A stretch of DNA of 64,000 nt from Pectobacterium polonicum (GTDB lineage: Bacteria; Pseudomonadota; Gammaproteobacteria; Enterobacterales; Enterobacteriaceae): assembly GCF_005497185.1 (NCBI RefSeq), contig NZ_RJTN01000010.1:62001-126000 (forward strand), read 5' to 3'. Under the pieces are notes generated by a model that was given only the letters and a program-made list of their open reading frames with translations, searched no databases and had not been told where the DNA came from. Made by a program: the position numbers and the translations under genes. Shown here piece by piece: positions 27,724-36,468 of this stretch; positions within the stretch are counted from its first letter, which is position 1; the number at the start of each line of letters is the position of its first letter.

Positions 27724-28275
27724 CTACGCCTGTTCTTTCAATGGCAATGTCGTCATGCAGGTCTGGCTGTCGCTATAGGTTGCAAACGCTGAGCTTGCCA
27801 CGCGTCCCTGATAGGTGACGTTAATCGTGCCTTCAATATTGCGTGGTAACCATACGCCAACAAAACCATTCTGGTGACTACTTAGGGTTTTCTGCACGAC
27901 AACGTTACCGGCTTTATCCGTGATTTTTACGTCAAATGCCGTATTGGCGAGTTCGCCCTGACACCCAGACAAGCTGTGGTTAAAGCAGGGATGGGTTTGC
28001 TGAATATAAGGGGCGAATGAGAGATAAAATTTATCTCCCAGCGGATAGCTGTATTGCTGCTGCCCATCCGATAATTTCAGTTCTTTGCTGGTAATGGAAG
28101 CGCTGTAGGGCAAAGGCCTCGCTTGCGGCGACCGATCGATAGCATCGACGATCTGCTCGACAGTTTTCCCCGCCAGTCCTTGCTTGGCGAGAAAAGCGTT
28201 GGCATCAGTTGTCGCTGCGAAACCATGGCTGCTTAATGTCAGGCCGAGTAGTACCGCCATCATCTTTATCTTCAT
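27724..28275 (-). CDS. cueP: CueP-family periplasmic metal-binding protein
   Basis: The 183-residue protein has a signal peptide ending in SHGFAATT. The CueP pattern follows: FLAKQGLAGKTVEQIVDAID, FYLSFAPYIQQTHPC, a close cysteine in GCQGEL, FVGVWLPRN, and a last cysteine in TCMTTL. In Salmonella CueP binds periplasmic copper and passes it to superoxide dismutase. Length is normal. No copper-responsive regulator or CueR-type palindrome is apparent near it. Confidence 0.85.
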   Translation of the reverse strand: MKIKMMAVLLGLTLSSHGFAATTDANAFLAKQGLAGKTVEQIVDAIDRSPQARPLPYSASITSKELKLSDGQQQYSYPLGDKFYLSFAPYIQQTHPCFNHSLSGCQGELANTAFDVKITDKAGNVVVQKTLSSHQNGFVGVWLPRNIEGTINVTYQGRVASSAFATYSDSQTCMTTLPLKEQA

Positions 28276-28494
28276 TATTGCTTTCCCCTCAATAGCGTCA
28301 TTATCTTGAAATAAGATGCTATGACGTTACACCTTCCCCCTACGGGAAGGTCAAAAGCTTGAGCGTATAGAAAGGTAAATTAATGTATTTGCTAGTTTTT
28401 TATTGATTTTGATCAATTTTAAACCATGCTAAGTGGCGGTGATCTCTGAGCCGTTATTGATGTGGAACATGAACCGGGTTTTCTTAATCCGTGC

Positions 28495-28896
28495 TTACTG
28501 ACCTGACCAGTAAAACTCGATGCGGATTCCACTCGGTTCATAGCACATCATATGCATTGCCGGACCACCATTAATCAGAGAAGGCGCGAACTCAATGTTG
28601 ATCTTATGGGCGGATAATTTCTCAAGGATCTCAAACAGCGCGGCTTTGTTATCAACCTTAATCGCAAGATGATGCAAACCGACATTGTTTTTTCGATCGA
28701 ACTGGACAGGTTCGCTGGCTTGTACCTGCCAAAGCGTTAGCATCACCGTTCCGTCGCTGACAAAAATAGCAGGGTAATCCTCTCTTCGTTTCACTTCTTG
28801 CCAACCCAGCAGTTCGGTGAAGAAATGTGCGCTTTCTTCCAATGCTGATACCGTCAAACCAATATGGTGAGCGCCTTGCGTTACTGGTGAATTCAT
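28495..28896 (-). CDS. VOC (glyoxalase/bleomycin resistance) family protein
   Basis: The 133-residue protein has two beta-alpha-beta-beta-beta units. Metal-site candidates are in AHHIGLTVS, VGLHHLAIKV and IRIEFYW. A strong GAGGAAG precedes the ATG at 28896, which overrules the longer frame to 28926. It follows the TetR gene after 85 bp on the same strand, suggesting one regulon. Whether it is an enzyme or a binding protein is not readable. Confidence 0.8.
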   Translation of the reverse strand: MNSPVTQGAHHIGLTVSALEESAHFFTELLGWQEVKRREDYPAIFVSDGTVMLTLWQVQASEPVQFDRKNNVGLHHLAIKVDNKAALFEILEKLSAHKINIEFAPSLINGGPAMHMMCYEPSGIRIEFYWSGQ

Positions 28897-28981
28897 AGTG
28901 ACTTCCTCAATTAAAGACAACATCAATGGTGACTACTCGTTCGTCGGTTTGCTTTGCCGATGTGCGGTAGGCACCGCGTTA

Positions 28982-29554
28982 TTACTGGCTGAGAGAAGGA
29001 TGAGATAATGCTAAGAACTTCGCGTGTCGGCGATAAACATCCTCGCTGCTGGCTACGCCGATAAATTCCGCTCTCACGATCATGCCTTCAAGAAACGTCA
29101 TGATAGCTTCGGCTTTATATTCCTTGTCTGCTTCTTCGGGCGTGAAGATTGACAGTAGGAATGACTTGAGCCAGGTTTTATGGCGCAACGCTAGAGCCGT
29201 AATGGCTTCATCTTGCCCTTTAAATTCAGCCAGCGCATGCATGAACATACATCCTTTAAAGCTTGCGGTTCGGAACCAGGAAAAATGCCAATCCATCACG
29301 GCATCGAGGCGACTTTCCGCGTCTTTACCCCCTGATACTACGTGAGTTAGTCCTTCCTCAAAATGCGTATGCCGACGAATCAGTACGGCTTCAATCAGCT
29401 TGTTTTTTGAACCGAAATGGCGATACATGGAGGTCTTGGAGACTTCCGCCTTATCTCGAATTAAATCTACGCCAACGGCGGTATAGCCAAATTCATTAAA
29501 TAGCGCTTCTGCGATATCTAGAATGTGCTCTTTCTTACCCACGCTCTCTTTCAT
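28982..29554 (-). CDS. TetR/AcrR-family repressor
   Basis: The 190-residue protein has an N-terminal TetR helix-turn-helix (residues 10-55: ILDIAEALFNEFGYTAVGVD, VSKTSMYRHFGSKNKLIEAV). The C-terminal ligand domain resembles the YxaF/NemR-like group. Two copies of one palindrome in the gap to the divergent HPP gene make autoregulation and control of that gene likely. Confidence 0.87.
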   Translation of the reverse strand: MKESVGKKEHILDIAEALFNEFGYTAVGVDLIRDKAEVSKTSMYRHFGSKNKLIEAVLIRRHTHFEEGLTHVVSGGKDAESRLDAVMDWHFSWFRTASFKGCMFMHALAEFKGQDEAITALALRHKTWLKSFLLSIFTPEEADKEYKAEAIMTFLEGMIVRAEFIGVASSEDVYRRHAKFLALSHPSLSQ

Positions 29555-29587
29555 CGTTTTTCTTCATCGGTAATAGGTTGATTTTTT

Positions 29588-29635
29588 GTGTACAGATCTG
29601 TACTGTTCTTTTGTGAGTGTACAGATCTGTACACT
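29588..29635. promoter_or_regulatory. Twin TetR operator
   Basis: The palindrome GTACAGATCTGTAC occurs twice: at 29590-29603, and within a 20-bp perfect palindrome (AGTGTACAGATCTGTACACT) at 29616-29635. The centres are 29 bp apart, close to three helical turns. Both lie between the divergent TetR and HPP genes. Confidence 0.8.
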
Positions 29636-29686
29636 CAATATAGCACAGCAATTTCATAAAACTCACATTTTTTATCGGGGATGACA

Positions 29687-30220
29687 ATGAAGAGACTCAG
29701 AGGCGGCGGTGCTTTGCCACCAAAACCAACAATTATGCAGTTGATGAAAGGGTTAATTGGCGGAAGTGTGGGGATTCTATTCCTAAGCTACTTAGGGCAA
29801 TCCACTGGCGCACCCTGGTTGATGGCACCTTTTGGCGCAACGTGCGTTATTTTATTTGCTGCGTCAGCGTCGCCTTTCGCGCAGCCAAGAAACGTAATTG
29901 GAGGACATTTCATTACATCAGCCGTAGGTCTAATTGCTTTATATGGATTCGGTGACACGATCGTTGTTTTGTCACTCGCGGTTGGTGTGGCGACGATGTT
30001 GATGCAATATTTTCGTGCGGTTCACCCACCAGCTGGCGCTAACCCACTAGTCATTATTCTGGCAGGGAAAAGCGCCGTGGGGTTTGAGTTCTTAGTCACG
30101 CCCGTTCTGCTAGGGAGCGTTGTGCTGGTGGCGATCGCCGCTGTGATCAACAACTACGCTGAGGAAAACAACTGGCCTACGTACTGGCACGGCATTGGTC
30201 TGCGTAAGCGCCAACCCTGA
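29687..30220 (+). CDS. HPP-family integral membrane protein
   Basis: The 177-residue protein has four to five membrane helices. It carries the family motif in RAVHPPAGANPLVI (about residues 110-123) and the GAPWLMAPFGATCVILFA segment. GGGG lies 6 bases before the second ATG (29687), which I prefer to the first (29681). The gene is divergent from the TetR repressor and very likely under its control. The transported molecule is unknown; nitrite transport is known for some relatives. Confidence 0.8.
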   Translation: MKRLRGGGALPPKPTIMQLMKGLIGGSVGILFLSYLGQSTGAPWLMAPFGATCVILFAASASPFAQPRNVIGGHFITSAVGLIALYGFGDTIVVLSLAVGVATMLMQYFRAVHPPAGANPLVIILAGKSAVGFEFLVTPVLLGSVVLVAIAAVINNYAEENNWPTYWHGIGLRKRQP

Positions 30221-30237
30221 GATGGTCTACCTCAGGG

Positions 30238-30486
30238 ATGAGGCGGGTCGTTAGATGTTCTTTGATGTGGGGTGTTTTCTTTCTAATTCAGTGTGGTGCG
30301 GCTAGCCAGAGAACATTTGAAAAACGTGGCTACACGGACGCCTTTCATGCACAGATCGCACACGGGATTTTTGACTACTGCGGTGCGCCAGTGATGACAT
30401 CTAAGATGATGTTGATGCCGGAATCAGGAACACCGGAAGCGTGTATCGATGCCGTTCGCCATATTGGCGAAAATGTTTTTCGGTAA
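30238..30486 (+). pseudogene. Remnant of an unidentified gene (C-terminal part)
   Basis: An 82-codon frame whose second half (GYTDAFHAQIAHGIFDYCG, TPEACIDAVRHIGENVF) looks like natural protein and vaguely like the end of flavodoxin-fold NAD(P)H oxidoreductases. The first 25 residues look random and no ribosome binding site is present. I read it as a truncated gene left after HPP. Confidence 0.35.
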
Positions 30487-30603
30487 TTTTTTCATTGAGC
30501 CTACGTTTCGTATCATCGCTGAATTGACAAGGGCATGCCATACGTGTGGAAAACTTCTATATGCTATTTGATAATCCATGCTGGAGCATGAAGGAGATTA
30601 TTA

Positions 30604-30773
30604 ATGAATACATCTTTCAATCAGTTATCTGTCAGAATGGAACGTGGTGCAGAATGTCGAAAGATATGAACGATACGCTTAACTTAAGCAGATTCATCAT
30701 CGTGGATATGAATAAAGTAAAAACCAGCCATCCGGTCTTTGCAATTAGAGAAAACACAGTGCCGCATGGCTAA
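30604..30773 (+). pseudogene. Small ORF, probably frameshifted
   Basis: A perfect AAGGAG lies seven bases before the ATG at 30604. This frame encodes 21 residues (MNTSFNQLSVRMERGAECRK and I) and stops at 30669. The neighbouring frame continues from there to 30773 with a natural-looking tail (NLSRFIIVDMNKV, HPVFAIREN). One frameshift would join them into a protein of about 56 residues. I do not recognise the family. Confidence 0.35.
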
Positions 30774-30781
30774 ATTTCGTT

Positions 30782-30819
30782 AATACTGTTATTAAAAACA
30801 TGTTATTAATAACAGTATT
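30782..30819. repeat. 13-bp inverted repeat
   Basis: AATACTGTTATTA (30782-30794) and its exact complement (30807-30819) surround a 12-nt spacer, just after the frameshifted ORF. There is no T run, so an operator or mobile-element end remnant is as likely as a terminator. Confidence 0.5.
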
Positions 30820-31360
30820 GACATGGTTTTTAAAACCCGTAAATTGGTTATCAATAGCAGTAAGTTTTCAGTCTGCTGTTATATTAAAGACAACGAACAT
30901 GTTCTTTAATAAGTATTTTTGCGATAAAGGCCACGACGTGTTTTTGTATGGGGAATCGGTGTTGAGAAAAATTTATATTCTCACTCGATGATGCTTTAAG
31001 GCCACGTAGTCAGTACCGACAATCGCAAAAAATGGGGCGAAAGCGCGATGATGTAAGGCTATGATTTAGCGTTATTGTTTGCGATAGGTTGTGATTGAGT
31101 TATGTGTAAAATATCGCAACGAGAGTAAGGCCACGCATCAAAGAGTATATATCGCGATGGGGGATGTACCTGCTAACCGCCTATCTTTAAGTGTCTGGTA
31201 AGGTTGGTGGGGTGTTTAAACCAGCAAATATATGGGAGGTTTTAGCTATTTTTTTAATACCCAATATTATCTGTGATAAACGCGTACATTTGAGGCAGTA
31301 TCAATAGTAGTAAGACGTTACTAAGTCAATGAATGTTAAATATTAAGTCTGTAGTACCTT
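30820..31360. other. Gene-poor stretch with short repeated motif
   Basis: No convincing coding frame. The nonamer AAGGCCACG occurs three times in the same orientation (30927, 30998, 31127), and GCGAT motifs recur between. It ends in a strong hairpin at 31361, so an untranslated RNA is possible but not shown. Confidence 0.4.
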
Positions 31361-31390
31361 AAAAGCCCTGGCTATGCAGTCAGGGCTTTT
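31361..31390. terminator. Bidirectional terminator
   Basis: AAAAGCCCTG (31361-31370) and CAGGGCTTTT (31381-31390) form a perfect 10-bp stem with T runs on both strands. It could end the acetyltransferase gene on the minus strand or an unseen transcript on the plus strand. Confidence 0.75.
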
Positions 31391-31525
31391 ATCATTTTAT
31401 ATCTAACTATCAGAGAGTCACTTTTTCGGCTAACAGAACGTTAACTTTTATGCTTTCTTTTTGTGCAAGGGAATTATTTATTGAAACCATTAGCATATAC
31501 TCGATCAACCCACTTAAAGCAGCCC

Positions 31526-32032
31526 TTATAGCAATTTATAAAAGAAGGTTGTGCCATCGAGAGTACCAGCGGAGCTACGAGCAAACTGTGGGATTTGACC
31601 TGCTTCCTGATAGCCCGATTTGCGATACAAAATAGAGGCTGTGTCATTAGTTCGGGTATCAAGGACGAGCAGGGTACGCTGATTGGCTTGTGCCTGACGT
31701 TCCACTTCAGCCATTAACTGCTGAGCAATGCCGCGTTGACGAAATGCCGTATGCACCATCAGTTTTTCTACTTCAGCACGGTGGCTGCCATTTTTCTTTG
31801 GACAATAGCTAATCTGTACTGCACCCGTGATGCGTCCCGCGTCACGCGCTACCAATAACGTACGACCACCTTCAGCCAGATCGGCGGCAACCCCCTGCCA
31901 ATAGCGTTCTGCTTCACCGGGTTCCAGTGGTGCAACAAAACCGATGGACGCTCCACTTTCCACACAATCGTTTAATAAGACAGCTAACTCATCATAGCTT
32001 TCTGACAGCGTACTCAATTGTTCAATTTTCAT
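31526..32032 (-). CDS. GNAT-family N-acetyltransferase
   Basis: The 168-residue protein has the acetyl-CoA loop in RQRGIAQQLMAEVERQA (about residues 100-116) and the ASILYRKSGYQEAG motif. The ATG at 32032 has AAGGA at proper distance, so the frame to 32167 is not used. It resembles acetyltransferases of small amines or antibiotics, but the substrate is not readable. Confidence 0.82.
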   Translation of the reverse strand: MKIEQLSTLSESYDELAVLLNDCVESGASIGFVAPLEPGEAERYWQGVAADLAEGGRTLLVARDAGRITGAVQISYCPKKNGSHRAEVEKLMVHTAFRQRGIAQQLMAEVERQAQANQRTLLVLDTRTNDTASILYRKSGYQEAGQIPQFARSSAGTLDGTTFFYKLL

Positions 32033-32165
32033 ATGTCCTTGCCTCTCAAAGTACAAACTTGGGATAAAGAAACCAACATCTTCCCTGACATTTTCATCTA
32101 CGCTTTTACCAAAACAAGCTCTGGTCCACGCTAGATTCAGCGCCGCAGACGGTGTGGCTGGCCGC

Positions 32166-32276
32166 ATGAATGAGCAAGGCTGTTATCCCACCGATATTAT
32201 TGCGGTGTTGAAAACGCGAGGAAGATTACTGGCAGCAGTTTCACGTAAAGCTGGGCTGGTGCCTTTAAATAAGTGA
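32166..32276 (+). pseudogene. Fragment of an Nlp/Ner-type regulator
   Basis: The 36-residue frame (YPTDIIAVLKTRG, LLAAVSRKAGL) matches the first half of the Nlp-type protein encoded at 34506 (HPADIIAGLRKKG, LAAVSRASGL) and then stops. The recognition helix is lost, so it is a truncated duplicate. The following 250 bp up to the antitoxin gene hold no gene. Confidence 0.6.
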
Positions 32277-32527
32277 TGCAGAATTCGGGGGCATCCAGTT
32301 CTCTATTAAGTTGAAATGTAGCATAAATTTTAAGCGTTGGTGTTGTCAATAACCGCAATGTAACCCGTATTTCTATAGATAGATCAGAATGATATGGCTC
32401 GTGTGATAAAGAAATGCCCGGTTAGTTCCTTCGGTTCGATTCCCTATGATATCGATAAATCGTAATGACATCAGCGTTACGTTTGCTGTATGATTAATAT
32501 CCAGAGAGTATGACGGAGGATAACATC

Positions 32528-33312
<785 letters not shown>

Positions 33313-33337
33313 AATTGATACCGCGCTCATAAATTCC

Positions 33338-33577
33338 CTAAAAATGAATGGTCCGTTTTGCTGGGATACTTACAAGTTCAGTTGTCATCAGCCGATAATC
33401 TTCGCCGTCGATGCCGATCAGAGGGAACAGCGTTTTATTCACTTTCTCAGACAGGTGATGTGATTCGATAAGCGGAATGACCATACGCCGCTTGGGTGTC
33501 TCGACAATATCGCTTTGTACATCGACAAATATTTTGTAGTGACTGGCGCGTTTGTATTGATAAACAATGAATTGCAT
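33338..33577 (-). pseudogene. ccdB: CcdB toxin, C-terminally truncated
   Basis: The 79-residue frame follows CcdB closely up to about residue 72 ([49 protein letters not shown]). It then ends in the unrelated KRTIHF. A full CcdB has about 101 residues and needs its last Trp-Gly-Ile to poison DNA gyrase; this end is missing. The start at 33577 lies 2 bp after the ccdA stop. It is probably a dead toxin with an intact antitoxin. Confidence 0.75.
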
Positions 33578-33579
33578 GA

Positions 33580-33798
33580 TCACCAATTCCTGTTTTCATC
33601 TGCAAAGGAGCCATTCTGCGCGATAAATCGGGCGACTTCTTCCATCCCTTCGCGGTTTTCCTTCTTCCACTCTTCAGCCTTGATACGGCGGGCTTCTTTG
33701 CCAATGGCGTCATTCACCAGCCCGGAAATATTGACTCCGGCAGCACTCAGAATCTGATAATTGTCTTTGTCCACGGTAATGCTAATCCGGTGTTTCAT
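33580..33798 (-). CDS. ccdA: CcdA antitoxin
   Basis: The 72-residue protein has the CcdA layout: ribbon-helix-helix at residues 1-40 ([26 protein letters not shown]) and a CcdB-binding tail ([17 protein letters not shown]). It is complete. A GAGG-type ribosome binding site precedes the ATG. Confidence 0.85.
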   Translation of the reverse strand: MKHRISITVDKDNYQILSAAGVNISGLVNDAIGKEARRIKAEEWKKENREGMEEVARFIAQNGSFADENRNW

Positions 33799-33812
33799 TG
33801 TAGTGCTCCTCT

Positions 33813-34061
33813 TTAACCAAGCGCTTTATATTTTGCAGGGATCTTAGCAATAATGCTGGCGGGGTCTAGAGAAAGTAAACGAGCGATATGAATAAATTCT
33901 ACGATGTCTAACCTTCTTTCCCCGTTCTCAACTTTGGCGATAAACGATTGGGGACGATCCAGCGCGAGCGCCAAGTTTCCCTGCGTGATCCCTTTGGCAA
34001 TGCGTGCTTCACGTAATGCCTTGATAACGATTTGATATTCATCAGAGTAAACAGAAGCCAT
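33813..34061 (-). CDS. XRE-family DNA-binding protein, paralogue 1
   Basis: The 82-residue protein is a single helix-turn-helix domain (LREARIAKGITQGNLALALD, RPQSFIAKVENGERRLDIVE). It is about 75 percent identical by eye to the product of 34147-34401. A palindromic operator lies 49 bp upstream. It is probably a self-regulating small repressor, perhaps an orphan antitoxin. Confidence 0.85.
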   Translation of the reverse strand: MASVYSDEYQIVIKALREARIAKGITQGNLALALDRPQSFIAKVENGERRLDIVEFIHIARLLSLDPASIIAKIPAKYKALG

Positions 34062-34109
34062 CGATTCAACCCCATAAAATTTGGGATCAAATATCAGTCG
34101 CTCACTGTT

Positions 34110-34128
34110 TTATCCCAAAATGGGATAA
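34110..34128. promoter_or_regulatory. Operator of XRE paralogue 1
   Basis: TTATCCCAAAATGGGATAA is a perfect palindrome of 8-bp arms around AAA. A weaker half-site (TTTGGGATC) lies at about 34080, nearer the gene. Confidence 0.75.
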
Positions 34129-34146
34129 GTGGTTTTTTTGTGTTGA

Positions 34147-34401
34147 TTACTTAATGCTATCTGTCTGTATTTTATGCGCTATTTTTTCTAAAACTGTGGA
34201 AGCGTCTACAGATAACAGGTGAGCGATGTGGATAAATTCAACAACATCCAGCCTACGTTCCCCATTCTCGATTTTGGCTACAAAAGACTGAGGTCGACCT
34301 AAAGCGTTGGCCAAATTTTCTTGGGTTATGCCTTTTTCGATTCTGGCCTCTCGCAGTATTTTTATAACTGATTGATATTCATCTGAATAAATCGATGCCA
34401 T
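34147..34401 (-). CDS. XRE-family DNA-binding protein, paralogue 2
   Basis: The 84-residue single-domain helix-turn-helix protein (LREARIEKGITQENLANALG, RPQSFVAKIENGERRLDVVE) is the sister of paralogue 1. I chose the ATG at 34401, which lines up with the paralogue's start (MASIYSDEYQ against MASVYSDEYQ). It is divergent from the Nlp-type gene at 34506, which may share the operator. Confidence 0.85.
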   Translation of the reverse strand: MASIYSDEYQSVIKILREARIEKGITQENLANALGRPQSFVAKIENGERRLDVVEFIHIAHLLSVDASTVLEKIAHKIQTDSIK

Positions 34402-34452
34402 TTTGGTGACCTTGCTTAATATCCCAAAATCGAATATCAATCATTTCTCTTT

Positions 34453-34482
34453 TTATCCCAAAATGGGATAATTGGGATAATT
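34453..34482. promoter_or_regulatory. Operator of XRE paralogue 2 and the Nlp-type gene
   Basis: The same 19-bp palindrome as at 34110 stands at 34453-34471, directly followed by an extra half-site (TTGGGATAATT). Another half-site (TATCCCAAAAT) is at about 34421. The palindrome lies 52 bp from the XRE start and 35 bp from the Nlp-type start. Confidence 0.75.
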
Positions 34483-34505
34483 CATCATAGGGAGAGGTAA
34501 GAGAA

Positions 34506-34748
34506 ATGGATAAGCACGATTGGCATCCAGCAGACATTATTGCTGGCTTAAGAAAGAAAGGAACAACGCTGGCGGCGGTATCAAGAGCATCAGGATTAGC
34601 GTCTTCAACACTCGCTAATGCTTTAACAAGACATTGGCCCAAAGGCGAAAGGTTAATTGCCTGTGCATTGGGAAAGCAGCCGGAGGAGATTTGGCCGTCA
34701 CGGTATCAAGGCACGAGCATGAATCATGGGGAAGGGGAGGCGGGATAA
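34506..34748 (+). CDS. Nlp/Ner-type helix-turn-helix regulator
   Basis: The 80-residue protein has the Mu-Ner/Nlp (SfsB) fold signature: DWHPADIIAGLRKKGTTLAA, SRASGLASSTLANALTR, WPKGERLIACALGKQPEEIWP. AGGGAGAGG precedes the ATG. Such proteins are phage-derived repressors. It is the last chromosomal gene before the ICE border. Confidence 0.85.
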   Translation: MDKHDWHPADIIAGLRKKGTTLAAVSRASGLASSTLANALTRHWPKGERLIACALGKQPEEIWPSRYQGTSMNHGEGEAG

Positions 34749-34799
34749 CACTCTTGTAGAGAATCGAACCCTATTCAGGACCAATCCCCCAAAAGCAAA

Positions 34800-34821
34800 A
34801 AACCAGCCGTTAGGCTGGTTT
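34800..34821. terminator. Terminator of the original tRNA-Phe gene
   Basis: AAACCAGCC and GGCTGGTTT form a 9-bp stem followed on the minus strand by TTTTTTGCTTTTG. It stands right after the 3' end of the tRNA fragment, so it is the host tRNA gene's own terminator left beside the attachment site. Confidence 0.75.
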
Positions 34822-34832
34822 CTTTAAATTAG

Positions 34833-34897
34833 TGGTGCCGGACTCGGAATCGAACCAAGGACACGAGGATTTTCAATCCTCGTGCTGAGATAGCCGC
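34833..34897 (-). tRNA. tRNA-Phe (GAA) 3' fragment, left attachment site of the ICE
   Basis: On the minus strand the anticodon arm (GAGGATTGAAAATCCTC), T arm (CCTTGGTTCGATTCCGAG) and CCA end are those of tRNA-Phe. The D arm and 5' acceptor strand are not recognisable (GCGGCTATCTCAGC), and one G of the 3' acceptor strand is missing. It is therefore not a working tRNA but the 3' copy left at one end of an element inserted in tRNA-Phe. The full tRNA should stand at the other end, beyond this window. Confidence 0.75.
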
Positions 34898-34929
34898 AAA
34901 AAAGCTGCGCATTCAACCGAGTGTGCAAA

Positions 34930-35817
34930 ATGAAAATTTTACCCGTGATTTCAACAAAGGGCGGCGAAGGTAAGTCTACTCAAGCTGCTAATCTTGCAGG
35001 TTTTTTTGCAGATGCAGGCTTAAAGACTCTGCTTATCGATGGCGACTATTCGCAGCCTACAGCCAGCAGTATTTATGCGCTGGAGCATGAGGCTCCGTTT
35101 GGTTTGTTTGAGCTGTTAATGCAAACAACAGATTTAAACCAGCCAGACAGCATAATTTCTCGGACAGCTATACCCAACCTCGACCTCATCATTTCCAACG
35201 ATCCTGATGATCGCCTTCCCACTGCAATGCTTCATGCCCCTGATGGACGCATGCGTCTCAAGAACATCCTTCAGCATCACAGCTTCCAGAGTTACGACGT
35301 CATCATGATTGACTCGAAAGGGGCCGCCGGTGTGATGGTTGAGCTCGTTGTTCTGGCTGCCACAGAAAATGTTGTTGGCGTGATTAAACCCATACTTCCT
35401 GATGTTCGGGAATTCATGCGCGGAACCGTGCGTCTAATGTCCCGACTACTGGCGTTGCAGGCTTATGGGATTCAGATCCCTGATATAAAAATCCTGGCCA
35501 ACTGTGTTGAGAACACCTCATTGGATCGTAAGACGTTGGAAGAGTTGGGCAACATCGTTTCTGAGAAAAAATACCTTCAATCCGAAAGCATAAACATCTC
35601 GATACTTGAAACAAAAATTGACCAGCTCGAAGTCTATAAGCGCGGTCACGCCTTTGGTCAACCAGTCCACCGTCTTGAATATGTCACTGATCGTAAGAGC
35701 GCAGCGGCGGCTGTGACCATGCATAGTCTTGCTTGTGAGCTATTCCCCCATTGGAAAGAGCAGTTTGATTCCGTGTTACGGAATCAAACTGGCGCAGGGG
35801 AGGTCGCTAATGTCTAA
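34930..35817 (+). CDS. ParA/Soj-family partition ATPase of the ICE
   Basis: The 295-residue protein has the deviant Walker A (KGGEGKSTQAANLAG, residues 10-24) and Walker B region (YDVIMIDSKGA), as in ParA/Soj ATPases. In PAPI-1 and SPI-7 elements such a gene stands next to the attachment site and is needed to keep the excised circle. The ATG at 34930 is taken; a GTG at 34921 is also possible. Confidence 0.87.
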   Translation: MKILPVISTKGGEGKSTQAANLAGFFADAGLKTLLIDGDYSQPTASSIYALEHEAPFGLFELLMQTTDLNQPDSIISRTAIPNLDLIISNDPDDRLPTAMLHAPDGRMRLKNILQHHSFQSYDVIMIDSKGAAGVMVELVVLAATENVVGVIKPILPDVREFMRGTVRLMSRLLALQAYGIQIPDIKILANCVENTSLDRKTLEELGNIVSEKKYLQSESINISILETKIDQLEVYKRGHAFGQPVHRLEYVTDRKSAAAAVTMHSLACELFPHWKEQFDSVLRNQTGAGEVANV

Positions 35818-35830
35818 CCTTCAGCCACTA

Positions 35831-36238
35831 TTATGCCGGAATGGCATTTGCCTGCGTGCTTTTCGGCCAAATATCCATTCCGGTGTACGGATCATCCAAT
35901 CGGTCGAGCTGCTTCTCGATATCCCATTGCTTGGAGCTCCATTCAAGATCGGCTGCGAAAGCAGTCCAATAGTCGGTCAGCGCCAGCGACATCTCTTTAT
36001 CGGACATGCTTTGAATAATTTCGGGCGTCCATTGATGTTGCTTAATCAGCGCATATTCCAATGCTTCTCGCGGGGAACAGGGACTGAATTGCTGATGCCA
36101 GCTATGTGTCAGACGAAGCCATTCGCCCAGCCACAGCAAGCGGTAGGACATCTGAATCAGTTCTGCACCGGGATATTCCGAATACTTTTCTGCTGCCTGC
36201 TGGTAAAAAAAGCTACAGCGTTTTTCAAAAGAATCCAT
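35831..36238 (-). CDS. Conserved hypothetical ICE protein
   Basis: The 135-residue protein is helical and tryptophan-rich (MSYRLLWLGEWLRLTHSWHQ, ALTDYWTAFAADLEWSSKQW). GGAG lies 7 bases before its ATG, and its composition is natural, unlike the overlapping plus-strand frame. It is convergent with parA (13-bp gap). I do not recognise a family. Confidence 0.65.
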   Translation of the reverse strand: MDSFEKRCSFFYQQAAEKYSEYPGAELIQMSYRLLWLGEWLRLTHSWHQQFSPCSPREALEYALIKQHQWTPEIIQSMSDKEMSLALTDYWTAFAADLEWSSKQWDIEKQLDRLDDPYTGMDIWPKSTQANAIPA

Positions 36239-36468
36239 GTCGGATCTCCGTTGTTAGGTTCTCTGTTGTTGGATTTACTGCCAGTTCCTTCTGACCGGAG
36301 TCGTCAAACTAAGCGGTCAGGAAATGATCTGTCAGTAGAAGGGAATGTATCCCTCGCAACGGTAGATTCGACGCCCTTTTCAGAAGTTTACATAACCTCA
36401 TTAAAAATACTGTTATTACATGGCCTTAATGTAGTTTTAGCAGGTGATTATGTCGTGGAGGGAGTGCG

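Noticed and set aside
30927-31135. Possible CRISPR-like array from the AAGGCCACG repeats
   Set aside because: The repeats are only nine bases long, unevenly spaced (71 and 129 bp) and no cas genes are present.
32425-32450. A tRNA T-arm-like string (GGTTCGATTCC)
   Set aside because: Only the T-loop core matches. No acceptor or anticodon arms can be built around it. The same holds for the similar string near 34760 on the minus strand.
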